The notes below the pieces were generated by a model, which searched no databases, had not been told where the DNA came from, and worked only from the letters and a program-made list of their open reading frames with translations. From the NCBI GenBank assembly GCA_036365515.1, contig CM070873.1, positions 219,592,876 through 219,656,875 on the forward strand: DNA of 64,000 bases, in the 5' to 3' direction. Below, piece after piece: positions 22,428 through 33,320 of the stretch (positions within the stretch are counted from its first letter, which is position 1; every line of letters starts with the position of its first letter). The translations under genes were made by a program, and so were the position numbers. Source of the DNA: Torymus aiolomorphi (taxonomy: Eukaryota; Arthropoda; Insecta; Hymenoptera; Torymidae).

Positions 22428-23444
22428 AAACCGCTGCCAATTCATTGGTCCGTGACTTCCTCAAACTTATTTGCTTATTCCTTTAATGAATTTTTAATAA
22501 CATAATTTATCATTTTTACAACAATTTATGACATAATTATAATTAAATTCATTTATGAAGATTAAAAATTATTAATTTTTTAATTATGTATAAAATATGA
22601 ATAAAATAATAGGAATGATTTTTTTTAAATTATGTGTGATAAATAAATAAAATAATTGATTGTAATATTATCGTCAAAACCTTTTAAAATTCCTAAATAA
22701 CCTTTACTTCAAATTATATTTTCTTTGTGAAATTTCACACATGGGGTACTTGTTTCTAGTAGTATGCCTGTCCGTATTTGTGTGCTCTTTCTGGAATTTC
22801 CGATGTAAGAAAAAGGTTCTAACTATACATCGAGCCGTTCTCGAGACATTACGATTTGAAAAAAAGGTTAAAAAAATTTTAACCTCAAATATTTCTGAAA
22901 TTTCTTGACTAATCATTTTGCCCAAAGAACTCGACCGAGAGCTATCCAAAACCTACCTCTACAAGGAATTTTAAAACGATTAAGTCAATTTTATCATACA
23001 AAACTCATTTTTTTCAAATTTCAATTTTTTTCTCAAAAAGTAGTCGACAAAATGAATTCAGATTTTTAAATATTATAGCTATTTATATTCTGCATTATCA
23101 TGATTTTTCTCAAGAAAATTGACCGTTTAGTTAAGGAGTTAAAAGCTTTTTAAAAAAAAATACATTTTTGTTAATAACAAAAGAACCGTGATAGTTAGAG
23201 AATTTTTTTTTAGAAAATATAGGTATATAAATGTTCTTTCGAATGCTATCCATTCGATTCAAATATCTCGATCTTATTATTAAAAAAAAACAAAAATAAA
23301 TTTTGAGAAAATCGAAAATTCGAAATAAAACAAAAACGCATCGGCGAATCAAAAAATAAGTTTTTGACCCGCCATCACAAAAAGAAAACAAAAAAAGTGA
23401 GACTTATCCGGTCAAAATCGATCGAGTAGAAGCTGAGATCCAGG

Positions 23445-23502
<58 letters not shown>

Positions 23503-23640
23503 TTTTTCAAAAATCATGTATTTTGATTCCTAACATCTCGAAAAACAATTATAACATGTTTTTACAATAACTCAAAAAAATTACTATCACAAAGCTTCCT
23601 CTAGGAGGAAGAAAAATGGTATATAACTATTAAAATGCAT
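22428..23640. repeat. Dispersed (CA)n-associated repeat, copy A
   Basis: This stretch shares a series of colinear blocks with 59637-61960. It starts CCGCTGCCAATTCATTGG, continues through CCGTTCTCGAGA(C/A)ATTACGATT, TTTTGCCCAAAGA(A/G)CTCGACC and AACCGTGATAG(T/C)TAGAGAA, then the (CA)n tract, and ends TTACTATxACAAAGCTTCCTCTA. It has no coding capacity. The terminal CTTCCTCTAGGAGGAAG can form a short hairpin. The family is unidentified. Confidence 0.7.
23448..23498. repeat. (AC)n microsatellite, ~50 bp
   Basis: Uninterrupted AC repeat within copy A of the dispersed repeat. Confidence 0.97.
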
Positions 23641-25354
23641 ATTCAAATACAACTTAGGTTCTGATACAACAGATGCAACATATATAACACAAAAAACTAT
23701 AAGTTCTTTTTAATAAACTTATTATTTTAACTATTACAGTGCCTATACAAGTGGTAGTATAATATTATTCTATAAATCTTTGGAGCTGCATATATTTGAA
23801 TTCTTAAAATTTCTATTCAATTCGTTTCCTATTCAATAACATTTATAAAAGCAAAATTATACAGCTTTGCGAGTATGTTTTCTTTTAATTTTTAATATTT
23901 CGACACAAATTCGCTCATCAGTATGGCCGTCAATCTATACCATTTCTTATTTTGAGGAAATACACTTTTCGTCTGTTTAGGTTAAAAGTGGACGAAAACG
24001 TATACGTTTGAGTTTCATGATATATCATTAAACTCGAAAGTTGCGTAAAGGTTTTTTGTTTATATTTGCAGTATATATAATACAAAATTTTAATATGAAA
24101 GTAAACCAAAGTATAACAATTAGTAAACCCTAGATATCGCAAAAAAATTTTGATAATATGTAGGAGAGAAATCATTTTAAGTATGAGTCAGAAATATTTG
24201 AGAATATAGTTTCGTAGGTGTTGAGTAAAATAACAATTTATCATTTTTATCGAGTACTGTAACTTATAACTTCATCAAACTACTTTTGATCGAATTTATC
24301 GTTGAACCAAGGATAAGTTTTTATTAGATTAAAAGTCTCCTGATTAAAATGGACTAATTTTGTATTGCTCTAAATGCGCGCCAGCCTTATAAATATTTTA
24401 CTAATATTAATATTACTGATATTAACTTCAATATTTTCTCGCATCCCTCGACGAACGCTCTTAATACTCAGAGGAACGCGTTTTTAATCAGCTAATGGAA
24501 TTTACAAAAAAGAAAGAACCCTCAGCGCAGCACGTAAGTCTCTAACAAGCTTATTACTTTAGCCGCAATGTTAATGAATGGTTTCAGCGAGTATTGCGAA
24601 TCCCAAAGCGTGTTACATAAATTACAAAGAAAGAGAAAGAGAGAGGGGGAGGGTATAGACAAGAGTAACACAGAGTGAGCTGCCACGACGACGGCGTGAA
24701 TCGATTAGATCCACAGGCGCTTTGTATAGGTGTATAGGTATATATACTAGTACTACGGTATGTAATATCCGCCGCTGGCGCATACACTCTGCATGCGCTT
24801 GCGTGTTATAGATAAAACACGCAGTTGACGATCATTTGCACAAGAGAAAGGAGGAGGGATTTTTTCACGCGTGCCTCCAAACGAGCGAGATGAAAAAGTC
24901 GACAGGCAAGTTATGGCTCCTTTATGGCAAGGACACTCCTCGCTTTGCATAGAGATGGCGAGAAAAATGAAGCAATAGAGGTGAGCACGCACGCGCACGG
25001 GCTCGCGTGAAAAAAGTATCGGCTGTGTAAAACAATGTCGAGGATTTGCGTTTTTTTTTCGTTGGGAGGAAAAATTATATTGATGCTGCGCATACTACGT
25101 CATAGAAGCTTTATAAAAAGCCTACTGAACGCAATATCAATTAAATATTGATTTATTTGTATAAAAAGTTTTATGATACGTCAGAATTTATTTTAAACTC
25201 TCAGAAATTTGGTTTGTAGTGGTCCATTTACAGCAAAAAGGTTTATTTAAAAAATAGGATTACAGGTCCATAATGAATAAATAAATTTAAGACTAAATTT
25301 AACACTAAAGATTATTTCAATTTACAAGTTTCAATTAAGCATCATCGAATAAAC
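23641..25354. other. Spacer with a GC-richer island
   Basis: AT-rich to about 24600, then a GC/CpG-richer segment at 24600-25100 with GAGAG-rich and CACGCG-rich runs, then AT-rich again. Only short frames without recognisable motifs occur. The island may be promoter-type DNA. Confidence 0.4.
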
Positions 25355-26828
25355 GTACACGGAAAATAATAGGCACGGTCGAGAGCGGTGCAAATGTGCG
25401 CGCCGCGACTTGTGCTATCCTGCCCCGCCAGACGGCGTGCGCGCCCTTTGTTCGACTGTGCGCGCATGTCAAAACAAGATGCATCTATGCGCGTGAATCC
25501 GCGAGGCACATTTGCACTGTGAATCGTCTTGCAAACGGCAGCTCCGGCGCGCTTCGCACATTTTAGTCCAGGCGGTGAACACTTTGGAGTGGCCATTTCG
25601 ACATATAAGCATTTTTATTTTTGATTCTGGTTCGTTTCGACCTCCCGAATAAGATCCTTGTTATCCGCAGTGTCAAAACCGTGTGCAATTTTTATTATTT
25701 AACAAAATAGGAGCAATTTCGGCACTTTTTTTTGGTTTTTCACTCTAGCTCGGTTCTGGTGCGCTTTAGCGAAAAAATACTTATTATGAAAATTATTTAT
25801 TATTAAATTTCCTACAAAAGTCGACTTTAACGAAGTCTCTAAATTCAATAGTTTATTCACAAATCGCTGTCAAAGTTGAAAAATGCCATTTTTTTCATTA
25901 TTAAATAACTTGCAAAAAACCGAATGGACTTGAAAATTTACTTACAAAGAGCTTTTATCAATGCAAAAGTCCATACCAAATTTCAAGAAAAAATATTAAT
26001 TATTTTTTGTGTTATTGATGGTTGATTTATTTTTTTTTTCCTTAATTGCAAATCCCTCCATTTCTACAAAAATCATCCCACATGTTGCAAAAAAATTGAG
26101 CGTATAATGAAATCCTTCAACTTTAATATCCATTTTGAAAATATTAATTTTTACGGTTTTTACAGGGTTTTATACGCCGTCACCTTTTTATACGTCGCGT
26201 AAAGTGGCCTAGAAAACGACGTTAATTGTTTTTTTCGGGAATTGGAAGTATACCACTGAAAAGGGCTTGAAAAACGCTATCTTTTAAAAAAAAATTTTTG
26301 ATTTCGATAAATAGCCTCGAAGCTATCGATGAAAACGTGTTTGCAACGAGTACAGACGTTCTAATTAAAATCATGCACCCGGCTTGCGCGAGTAGTATTT
26401 TGAAACCATAGAAAAACTTTCCTCAAAATTTGCATAAAAAATAATTGATAGATTTTCTGCAATCGTCGTCGAGAGAGAAAAAAATATTGCGCGCGCTCAG
26501 CGAGAACGCGCGCTGACGCGCCGCCGCGCCGTCAAGGAGGGGTGGGGGTCCGTCTCTCTCACAAAACACCAAAGCACTTTCTCTCTCTCTCGCTCTCACG
26601 GGCACCGCCTGGGCTAAAATGTGCGAAGCGCGCCGGAGCTGCCGTTTGCAAGGCGATTCACGGTGCAAATGTGCCTCGCGGATCCACGCGCATAGATGCA
26701 TCTTGTTTTGACAAGCGCGCACAATTAAACAAAGGGCGCGCACGCCGTCTTGTGAGGCAGCACAGCAGCACAAGTTGCGGCACGCACGTTTGCACCGCTC
26801 TTGACCGTGCCTACTATTTTCCGTGTAC
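25355..26828. mobile_element. 1.47-kb non-autonomous element with ~225-bp inverted ends
   Basis: Bases 25355-25577 are repeated in inverted orientation at 26603-26828, both GC-rich and about 85-90% identical by eye. Shared words include GTACACGGAAAATA, AGATGCATCTATGCGCGTG and CGCGCTTCGCACATTTTAG. The outer ends read TA-CACGG and CCGTG-TA, compatible with a TA target duplication, though this is not certain. The ~1-kb centre is AT-rich and lacks a long frame. Open frames in the arms (e.g. 25342-25596 minus and 26542-26847 plus) are mirror images of each other and are not genes. Confidence 0.75.
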
Positions 26829-27235
26829 TATTTCATTCTTCAATTGAATTATATGATTTTATATTAAACGAAAGATTTAGAAAAACAATAATAATGTTTT
26901 CTGGTTTTTATAGTACTACTGCTGGATCGATAGACGATTCCCTTCTATTGAAAAAAACAGACATACATTTAGTAGCAATGGATGGAGATAACAGTAGAAT
27001 CGAAATAGGTGGGACGAGTGCTGAAAAACATTGCACTGAAAGCAGAATTTTCCTTGTTCTACCGTTTGGCTGATCGAATCTAAATCGTGTAGTACATACA
27101 GCATTGTATCTTTCATTGATCAGCAGAAATTTTAATAGAACAAAGGGCCAAAGATTTTAATAAGCACAACTTTCTGAATACGTTACTATATAATTCACTT
27201 TTCTACATGTATATAGCACATGAGGTACCATATAT
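26829..27235. other. Spacer between two elements
   Basis: AT-rich sequence between the long-TIR element and the DIRS element, ending ATATAT at the DIRS insertion point. The short frame at 26801-27073 has no motif. Confidence 0.45.
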
Positions 27236-27398
27236 AATTATACTTCAGCTTCACTCTCGAGATTATATCAAACTTGTAGTATTAATCCAGCTGCCCGCCA
27301 GATGGCACAACGTATTTCAGAGATTTTAAAAAGAGAGCGGGGTGGGGAGACCGAGGCCTCCGCTCTCGCGTGCGCGCGCTCTCTCTCCTTCTTCATTC
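27236..27398 (+). repeat. Left inverted terminal repeat of the DIRS element
   Basis: It starts AATTATACTTCAGCTTCACTC and runs through CTTGTAGTATTAATCCAGCTG, GATGGCACAACGTATTTCAG and a GC-rich block (GAGACCGAGGCCTCCGCTCTC) to CCTTCTTCATT. The inverted partner is at 32158-32320, with a few substitutions. Confidence 0.9.
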
Positions 27399-27442
27399 TT
27401 TATTCCGTTGTCGCCGGGTGCACATCGTGACTTAAGGGTAAG

Positions 27443-29042
27443 ATGTCGAAGAGAAAGATTGATGGTGAGTTAGAGTCTATAATCAAGAGGCAGAAGGAGG
27501 TGGATGAGCTACTAGCTCAGCTAAGGAGAGCTCGAGAGGAATGTTCGGAAGAGTCGGACCTGGAGAGTGACCTTGAGGAGGATTCTAGTTCGGACAAAGA
27601 AACTCTACAGGAGGAGAACGAAAATCCACAACATAGTAAGTTTTTTCTTTGTTTTGTTAGATATAAGAAAGATGTTAGCTCGAGATTTCGATGTCTAACA
27701 TTAGTACGCTACCTATCGTTTCTCTCTCATGCATTATTACTTACGTACGCCTCGGCATGCGCCAGGATCTCAGGTCATATTACTTGATGACAAAGTTTAT
27801 GAGCATGAGAGATACATAGGTCTGAGGTACAAGTTTTTTGGCGGTTACGTCTCAAAATTCCCCCCCCCACCTCTCGTGTTTTCTTACGCGCCCGGTATGC
27901 GCCGGGACGAACAGGTCACAACAAATCGCCTGGTAAGAAAAACAGAGGTGCGAGTTTAAGTAGAAACGGGGAAGGGGGGGGGGACGCTTTGTGTTACTTC
28001 GTGACTCTCATGGTTTGTTTTTCGCGCTCGGCACGCGCTGAGACGGTAGGTGGGGTTTTCACCTTGACTGAATAACAAAATTTATGAGAGAATTTTGATA
28101 GCGGATCTATATATTTCTTTGTTCCTTGTTCGTTCTTTTAAAATGAATTAAGGATCTAGTGCCTAAAACCTCTTGAATTTTTACAGCTAATGAGGTCTCA
28201 ACTGAAAGCGCTAAAGCTACGGAAGTAGAAGTAAACAAAGAAAATGCTGATGCCGGAGGAGAGAAACCTTTAAGTGGGTCATTAAGATCAATTCTGGGGG
28301 AGGATCCGAATATATCGAAGGCTTTGAAATTAAATATTCACTCAGAGATAACTTCCATGTTCAAATACTTGATTGTAAATGGGATTAAAAAGAAGAAAAA
28401 GAAAAAATTCAAAAGAAATATGAGATCCCAGAGGTGTTAGCATCTCCAATTATGAATGAGCAAATACAGGCTAAATCGAATGAGAAAGCTGTTAAAAGAG
28501 ACGGTTATCGTCTGGATACACAAAATCTGGCCAGCGCGGCGTTAACAGCAATTGTAGCCGCCATAACCTTGACCGATGCTGACGATGATGAAGGGATCGA
28601 CCATGAAAGCTTTACGGAGATGCTTTCTGATGCTGCAAAGCTGATTGCTGAGATACATTTTCAACAAACTGAGACTAGAAAAGCCTTTTTGGTTCCCCTT
28701 TTTGCAAAGTCCTTCCAAGAGGTTTTGAAGAAGTCTAAACCGGATAAATTTCTATTTGGAAAGGATCTGTCAATTAAAATAAAGGACATTAAGGACACTG
28801 ACAGGTTGTTCAGGGACTTGACTGCTAAAAGGAATATTGTCAAAGTACCAGGTAGACCTTCGGAAAACTCGAGACGGCCGTTGGTGGGAAGGCCTGTCAC
28901 CAACAGGAAGCCTTTTACAGGGCCACAAGGACAGGAGAAACGAAAGTTTTATTTAAAAAGGTCAAATCAAAAGGGCCAACGGTTCAACCTGAATCAACCG
29001 CAAGTCTTCCCGAAGGACAAAGGTCTGCAGGGAAACAACTGA
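27443..29042 (+). CDS. DIRS gag-like protein, two exons
   Basis: Exon 1 (27443-27635) starts MSKRKIDGELESIIKRQKEV and encodes a charged, coiled-coil-like acidic region. At 27636 a GTAAGT donor appears, and a TTTTTACAG acceptor ends at 28186. Joining them restores one frame (phase 1, ...QHT-NEVSTE...) with no stop until an A5 run at 28387-28391. There the frame shifts by one base into the frame that reads KKYEIPEVLASPIMNEQ and continues to the TGA at 29040. The C-terminal part is rich in Lys/Arg/Gln. The product would be the RNA-binding structural protein. The shift could be a true mutation or a homopolymer error. Alternative: exon 1 could end unspliced at 27787. Confidence 0.65.
27636..28186 (+). 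other. Apparent spliceosomal intron in the DIRS gag
   Basis: 551 nt with GTAAGT at the 5' end and a pyrimidine-rich TTTTTACAG at the 3' end. It contains stops in all three forward frames, a C9 run near 27862 and a G9 run near 27976. Its removal is phase-compatible with the flanking coding frames. Confidence 0.6.
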
Positions 29043-29044
29043 GC

Positions 29045-30950
29045 GTAGGTACTTTTAAGTTAGCAGGTAGTTTAAAAAATTATTATGATGCGTGGAGTAA
29101 AATTACGAATAATAAGTTTATTTTACAATGTACTCAAGGTTATAAAATTCAATTTAGAAAAATACCAAAACAAAAGTTTCTAGATTGTAAAACCTTTAAA
29201 TTAAAGTCGGATAAGATTGTAATTAGAAATAAGATTCGCTTATTGTTAAATAAAGGCGCGATTGTAAAATGTAAAAGATCAAAAGGTCAGTTTTTATCGC
29301 CGTTTTTTACTGTACCAAAACCGGATGGCTCGCATAGATTTATTATTAACCTTAAAAAGCTAAATAAAAATATTATAACAACCCACTTTAAGATGGAAGA
29401 TTTAAGAACCGCAATTAAATTAATATCTCCGGGTGAATTTTTAGCGTCAATAGATTTACAAGATGCTTATTTTGCGGTATATGAGTAGCCAAAAATTTTT
29501 AATGTTTAAATTCGAAAATTTATATTACAAATTTACGTGCTTACCTTTTGGTCTTTGTACAAGCCCTTTTATTTTCACTAAAATTTTAAAACCAGTTTTA
29601 AGGTACTTAAGAGAAAAAGGCTTTATGTCAGTTGCATATTTGGACGATTTGTTGTGTATAGCCGGAAGTTTTGATGAATGTTTAAAAAATGTATCAGAGA
29701 CCATACATCTATTACAAAGTTTAGGTTTTGTAATAAACTTTAAGAAATCAAAACTGATTCCTGCAAGAATTTGTAAATATCTAGGTTTTATTTTGGATAC
29801 AGAGGAAGGTTTATTAAGGTTAACGGGAAAAAAGAAAGAAAATTTATTGAATCATCTGGAATCCTTTTTGTTACTAGATGTTTGTAAAATCAAAGATTTA
29901 GCTCGATTGTTGGGTAAGTTAGTAGCAGCTTGTCCGGCTGTAAAATACGGATGGCTATACACAAAAAATTTGGAAAAAGAAAAAGTAAAGTCTTTAGAAA
30001 AATCAGTAGGAAATTATAAATCAAAAATGTTTATTTCTAAAGAGATAAAAGACGATATTTGTTGGTGGATTAAAAATATCCCAGTTAGCTGTAAATCTTT
30101 TTATATGGAAACATACTCAAAAGTTATTTATACTGATGCGTCAGACAGTGGTTGGGGCGCAACAGATAGCATAAAAGAGATATTTGGATTCTGGAATAAA
30201 CAGGAACTTAGCTTACATATAAATGATAAAGAATTACTTGCAGTAAAGTATGCATTAATAAAAATTGCTAATGAAATGAAAGACTGTAATTTATTACTAA
30301 GAGTGGATAATACAACAGCCATTGCATATCTAAATAAAATGGGCGGTGTAAAATTTAAAAAATTCAATACATTAGCAAGATCTATTTGGCAGTGGGCTGA
30401 AAAAAGAAATATTTTTCTCAGAGCATCATATATTCAATCAAAAGAGAATAAGGATGCGGATAGATTATCTAGGATGTTAAATAAAGATGCAGAGTGGGAA
30501 CTTGGTTCTCAATTTTATGATAGAATTGTTAGAAAATTTGGTTTCCCAGACATTGATATTTTCGCATCAAAGAATAATAAGAAATGTGAAAGATATTTCT
30601 CATGGATGCCAGATGCGGAAGCATTAGCTATAGACGCATTTACTATCTGTTGGAAAGGTATTTTTTTCTATGCCTTTCCTCCTTTTGTCTTAGTTTTAAG
30701 AACAATCAATAAAATTCAACAGGAGAAGGCAGAGGGTATCATGGTAGTACCTAAATGGCCTAACCAATCATGGTATCCCGTATTCTTAAAATTAGTCTCA
30801 TCAGATATTGTTGAATTCGGTCCATGTAATGAATTATTATTATCTGTGTGCAGAGAACAGTGTCATCCAAGGGCAGCGCATCTGAAACTGCTTGCGGCGA
30901 TTGTATCGGAAAAGCGTTCCGCAACAAAAATGTACCAGAAGAAGTCTTAG
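29045..30950 (+). CDS. DIRS pol: reverse transcriptase, RNase H and MT-like domain
   Basis: The first part (open in its frame across the gag stop, here from VGTFKLAGSLKNYY) runs to a TAG at 29486. It holds RT fingers and motif A (SPFFTVPKPDGSHRFI, FLASIDLQDAYFAVY). A one-base frame change at about 29470-29488 leads into a 495-codon frame. That frame has motif B (TCLPFGLCTSPFIF) and motif C YLDD. RNase H has Asp in YTDASDSGWGA, Glu in NDKELLAVKYAL, Asp in RVDNTTAIAYL and Asp in DADRLSR. A DIRS-type methyltransferase-like tail follows (DIFASKNNKKCERYFSW ... YAFPPF ... VVPKWPNQSW). It makes element cDNA. The frame change may be damage; programmed shifting is possible but unproven. Confidence 0.88.
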
Positions 30951-31870
30951 ACCTGTTATTAGCATCTTTAAGTAAATCTACTTTAAAGCAGTATAAATCT
31001 AGTTTAGATAGATGGTATCTTTTTTGTTCAGCGAATGATTATGATATTTTTGAGCCAAATGAAGCCTGTGTATTGAGATTTTTGACACAGGGTTTTAACA
31101 AAGGTAGATCGTATGGATCACTTAACACTGATAGATGCGCGATATCTCTTATTTCCTCTAATAAGATTGGAGAAAGTAGTTTAGTAAGACGGTTATTAAA
31201 AGGTTGTTTTAAGCTAAAACCTACAACCCCGAAATATTGTTCAACGTGGGACGTTAATATAGTGTTAGACTATTTAGATGGTCTTGGTATTTCTAGTAAT
31301 TTATCTTTAAGAGATCTTTCTATAAAAACTTTAATGTCGTTAGCTTTAGTTTCAGCGCAAAGAGCGCAGACGTTAGCAAGCATAAAGGTATGTGACGTAA
31401 AGACTGGTTTAGATAAGATTGATATAATTATAACTGAGGTGATTAAAACCTCACGTCCAGGGTTTCCAAACCCAATAATATCTTTACCAAAGTTTATAGA
31501 AAGACCAAACCTTTGCGTTTTTTCGTGCTTAAAATGTTACTTAGAAAAAACTAGTACTTTAAGGAAAAATGAACCTTTTTTATTTTTATCAATTAAAAAA
31601 CCACATACTAGAATAGGTTCACAAACAGTGAGTAGATGGTTAAAAGTTGTTCTTAAAAAGGCAGGCATAGATACTGGAATTTTTTCAGGTCATTCCACAA
31701 GACACGCAGCCACGTCAAAGGTATTTTTGAGTGGAATGGACTTAGATACAATTCGTAAGACGGCAGGATGGTCAGAAAGATCTACCATCTTTGCTAAGTA
31801 TTATAATAGACCGATCGAAAAGAATACAAGTAATTTTAGCGTTGCTTTGTTAAGCAAGAATAGAGTTTAA
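30848..31870 (+). CDS. DIRS tyrosine recombinase
   Basis: A 340-codon intact frame overlaps the end of pol by about 100 bases in another frame, the usual DIRS arrangement. An N-terminal SAM-like core-binding region (STLKQYKSSLDRWYLFC, residues ~44-60) precedes the catalytic domain. Catalytic residues are visible: Arg172 in SAQRAQTL, His282-x-x-Arg285 in GHSTRHAATS, Trp308 in TAGWSERS and a tyrosine at 318 or 319 in FAKYYNRP. The enzyme inserts circular element DNA by site-specific recombination instead of using an integrase. The true start may be further downstream, because the first ~30 codons overlap pol. Confidence 0.92.
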   Translation: MQRTVSSKGSASETACGDCIGKAFRNKNVPEEVLDLLLASLSKSTLKQYKSSLDRWYLFCSANDYDIFEPNEACVLRFLTQGFNKGRSYGSLNTDRCAISLISSNKIGESSLVRRLLKGCFKLKPTTPKYCSTWDVNIVLDYLDGLGISSNLSLRDLSIKTLMSLALVSAQRAQTLASIKVCDVKTGLDKIDIIITEVIKTSRPGFPNPIISLPKFIERPNLCVFSCLKCYLEKTSTLRKNEPFLFLSIKKPHTRIGSQTVSRWLKVVLKKAGIDTGIFSGHSTRHAATSKVFLSGMDLDTIRKTAGWSERSTIFAKYYNRPIEKNTSNFSVALLSKNRV

Positions 31871-31982
31871 ATTATAATTCTATAGAGAATAAATGTTGTT
31901 TAAGCAATTTTGAATAAAGTTCCTTTGTATCAAAATGGTATTTTATCTGTTTAAAATTGTTATAAATTAATACTCTAAATAA

Positions 31983-32101
31983 CTACAAGTTTGATATAAT
32001 CTCGAGAGTGAAGCTGAAGTATAATTGATGATCAAACGAACTTACCTGTAAGTGAAATTCGATCGTAATTATACGAAAGCTTCACTCGAATAGATTATAT
32101 C
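31983..32101 (+). repeat. Internal complementary region of the DIRS element
   Basis: The left part (31983-32026) is the reverse complement of the element's left terminus (27236-27282). The right part (32023-32101) is the reverse complement of the right terminus (32286-32364), with about two mismatches. The parts meet at an AATT at 32023-32026. In the DIRS replication model this region templates the joining of the two ends into a circle, so it shows the circle junction directly. Confidence 0.9.
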
Positions 32102-32157
32102 CCACCCTTAACCCTACCCTTATCTTAATTTTAACAATTTAAACTAATTCTCAAAAT

Positions 32158-32364
32158 AATGAAGAAGGAGAGAGAGCGCGCGCACGCGAGAGCGGAGGCC
32201 TCGGTCTCCCCGCCCCGCTCTCTTTTTAAAATCTCTGAAATACGTTGTGCCATCTGATGGGCAGCTGGAGTAATACTACAAGTTTGATATAATCTCTTCG
32301 AGTGAAGCTTTCGTATAATTACGATCGAACTTCACTTACAGGTAAGTTCGTTTGATCATCAATT
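32158..32364 (-). repeat. Right inverted terminal repeat and right extension of the DIRS element
   Basis: 32158-32320 is the inverted partner of the left repeat, including the GC-rich GAGCGGAGGCCTCGGTCTC block. A further 44 bases (32321-32364, ending GTTTGATCATCAATT) are absent from the left end but are present as complement in the ICR. A longer right end is typical of DIRS1-like elements. Confidence 0.88.
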
Positions 32365-32850
32365 TTATGGAAATATTTCGATAGGCAAACCATTTTTTTA
32401 ATGGATTAAGCAACTTGCAATCGAAGACAAAATATAAAACGACCAGTTGAGAGAAGTAGAAAAATCTTTAATTAACTTTGTAGCGTAAGAAGTTTTTAAG
32501 AGTTTAAAATGTAGTTTAAGGGACTTCTGCGCCGACAGCCGTCGGCTGCTTGCTGGGCACGACTTCTATAGGATCTTTTCATTACGGGAGATATAGCGCG
32601 GAGAATAGAAGATGAATCTGGAATGCGCTGAACGAAAAGTGATTAAAGAAGTGTTATTTCAGTAGTCAATGAAGTAATAAAAGTTGAAATAATAACGAAC
32701 TAATTATGGAGAATATGTGAAAAGATAAAGAAAACTGGACAACGAAATTTTGTTTAAACAAGAAAAAAAGATATAAGAAATTTGTAAGAAAATCTCTAAG
32801 AATTTCTAAAAGTCCTGGATCCTTAATGGTCTAAACGTTTATTCTTTGGA
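32365..32850. other. Spacer
   Basis: AT-rich flanking DNA with one GC-rich hairpin (GCCGACAGCCGTCGGC at ~32532). No gene is seen. Confidence 0.45.
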
Positions 32851-33066
32851 ATACATGGGAAAATCCACAATACTTTTAATTGTAGGCGAGTATTTTTTTT
32901 CAAGTAATTTGTTGCTGCTATGAGCTTGCTCTGCGAAGTACAGAAACTAGTCTGGGAGGAAAACCTTCAATGTAAACTAGAAAATAAGTCCTGTAATTCA
33001 TATTAGTGTGCAACGAAGTGCGCAGACTAGGGATATACAAAAATTAAAAAAAAATCCACTTTTTAA

Positions 33067-33099
<33 letters not shown>

Positions 33100-33320
33100 C
33101 CTCTCCAAAAGTGAACCTTTTTAGACAGTTCTGTACATCCCTAGGCTGTGCCCTGCGTTGCACACTAATATGAATTACAGGACTTATTTTATAGTTTAGA
33201 TTGAAGATTTTCCTCCCAGACTAGATTCTGTACTTCGCAAGGCAAGCTCATAGGAGCAATAAATTACTTGAAAAAAATACTCGCCTATAGTTCAAAGTAT
33301 TGATGATTTTCCCATATATG
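32851..33320. mobile_element. Fold-back element with ~190-bp inverted arms
   Basis: 32853-33041 and 33131-33318 are inverted copies at roughly 88% by eye. Shared words include TAGGCGAGTATTTTTTT, GACTAGT/CTAGTCTGGGAGG, AAATAAGTCCTGTAATTCAT and ATTAGTGTGCAACG. The ~90-bp loop holds a (CT)14 run at 33067-33094. There is no coding capacity. It could be a MITE; the target duplication is not clear. Confidence 0.75.

Larger units (their letters stand above)
27236..32364 (+). mobile_element. DIRS-type tyrosine-recombinase retrotransposon
   Basis: The order is inverted terminal repeat, gag, RT/RNase H/MT-like pol, tyrosine recombinase, internal complementary region (ICR), second terminal repeat. This is the DIRS1-like plan. 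Both ends carry AATT (27236-27239 and 32361-32364), which is also at the junction inside the ICR. The element lacks long target duplications, as expected of insertion by recombination of a circle. The recombinase frame is intact. Gag has an apparent intron and one single-base frame change, and pol has one frame change, so the copy is young or only lightly damaged. Confidence 0.93.

Noticed and set aside
22428..23640. Helitron interpretation of the (CA)n repeat
   Set aside because: A terminal hairpin-like CTTCCTCTAGGAGGAAG exists, but no CTRR end or 5' TC signature could be placed at matching ends of the two copies.
26542..26847. 101-codon plus frame and its mirror at 25342-25596
   Set aside because: Both lie in the inverted ends of the 1.47-kb element and are the same sequence in two orientations.
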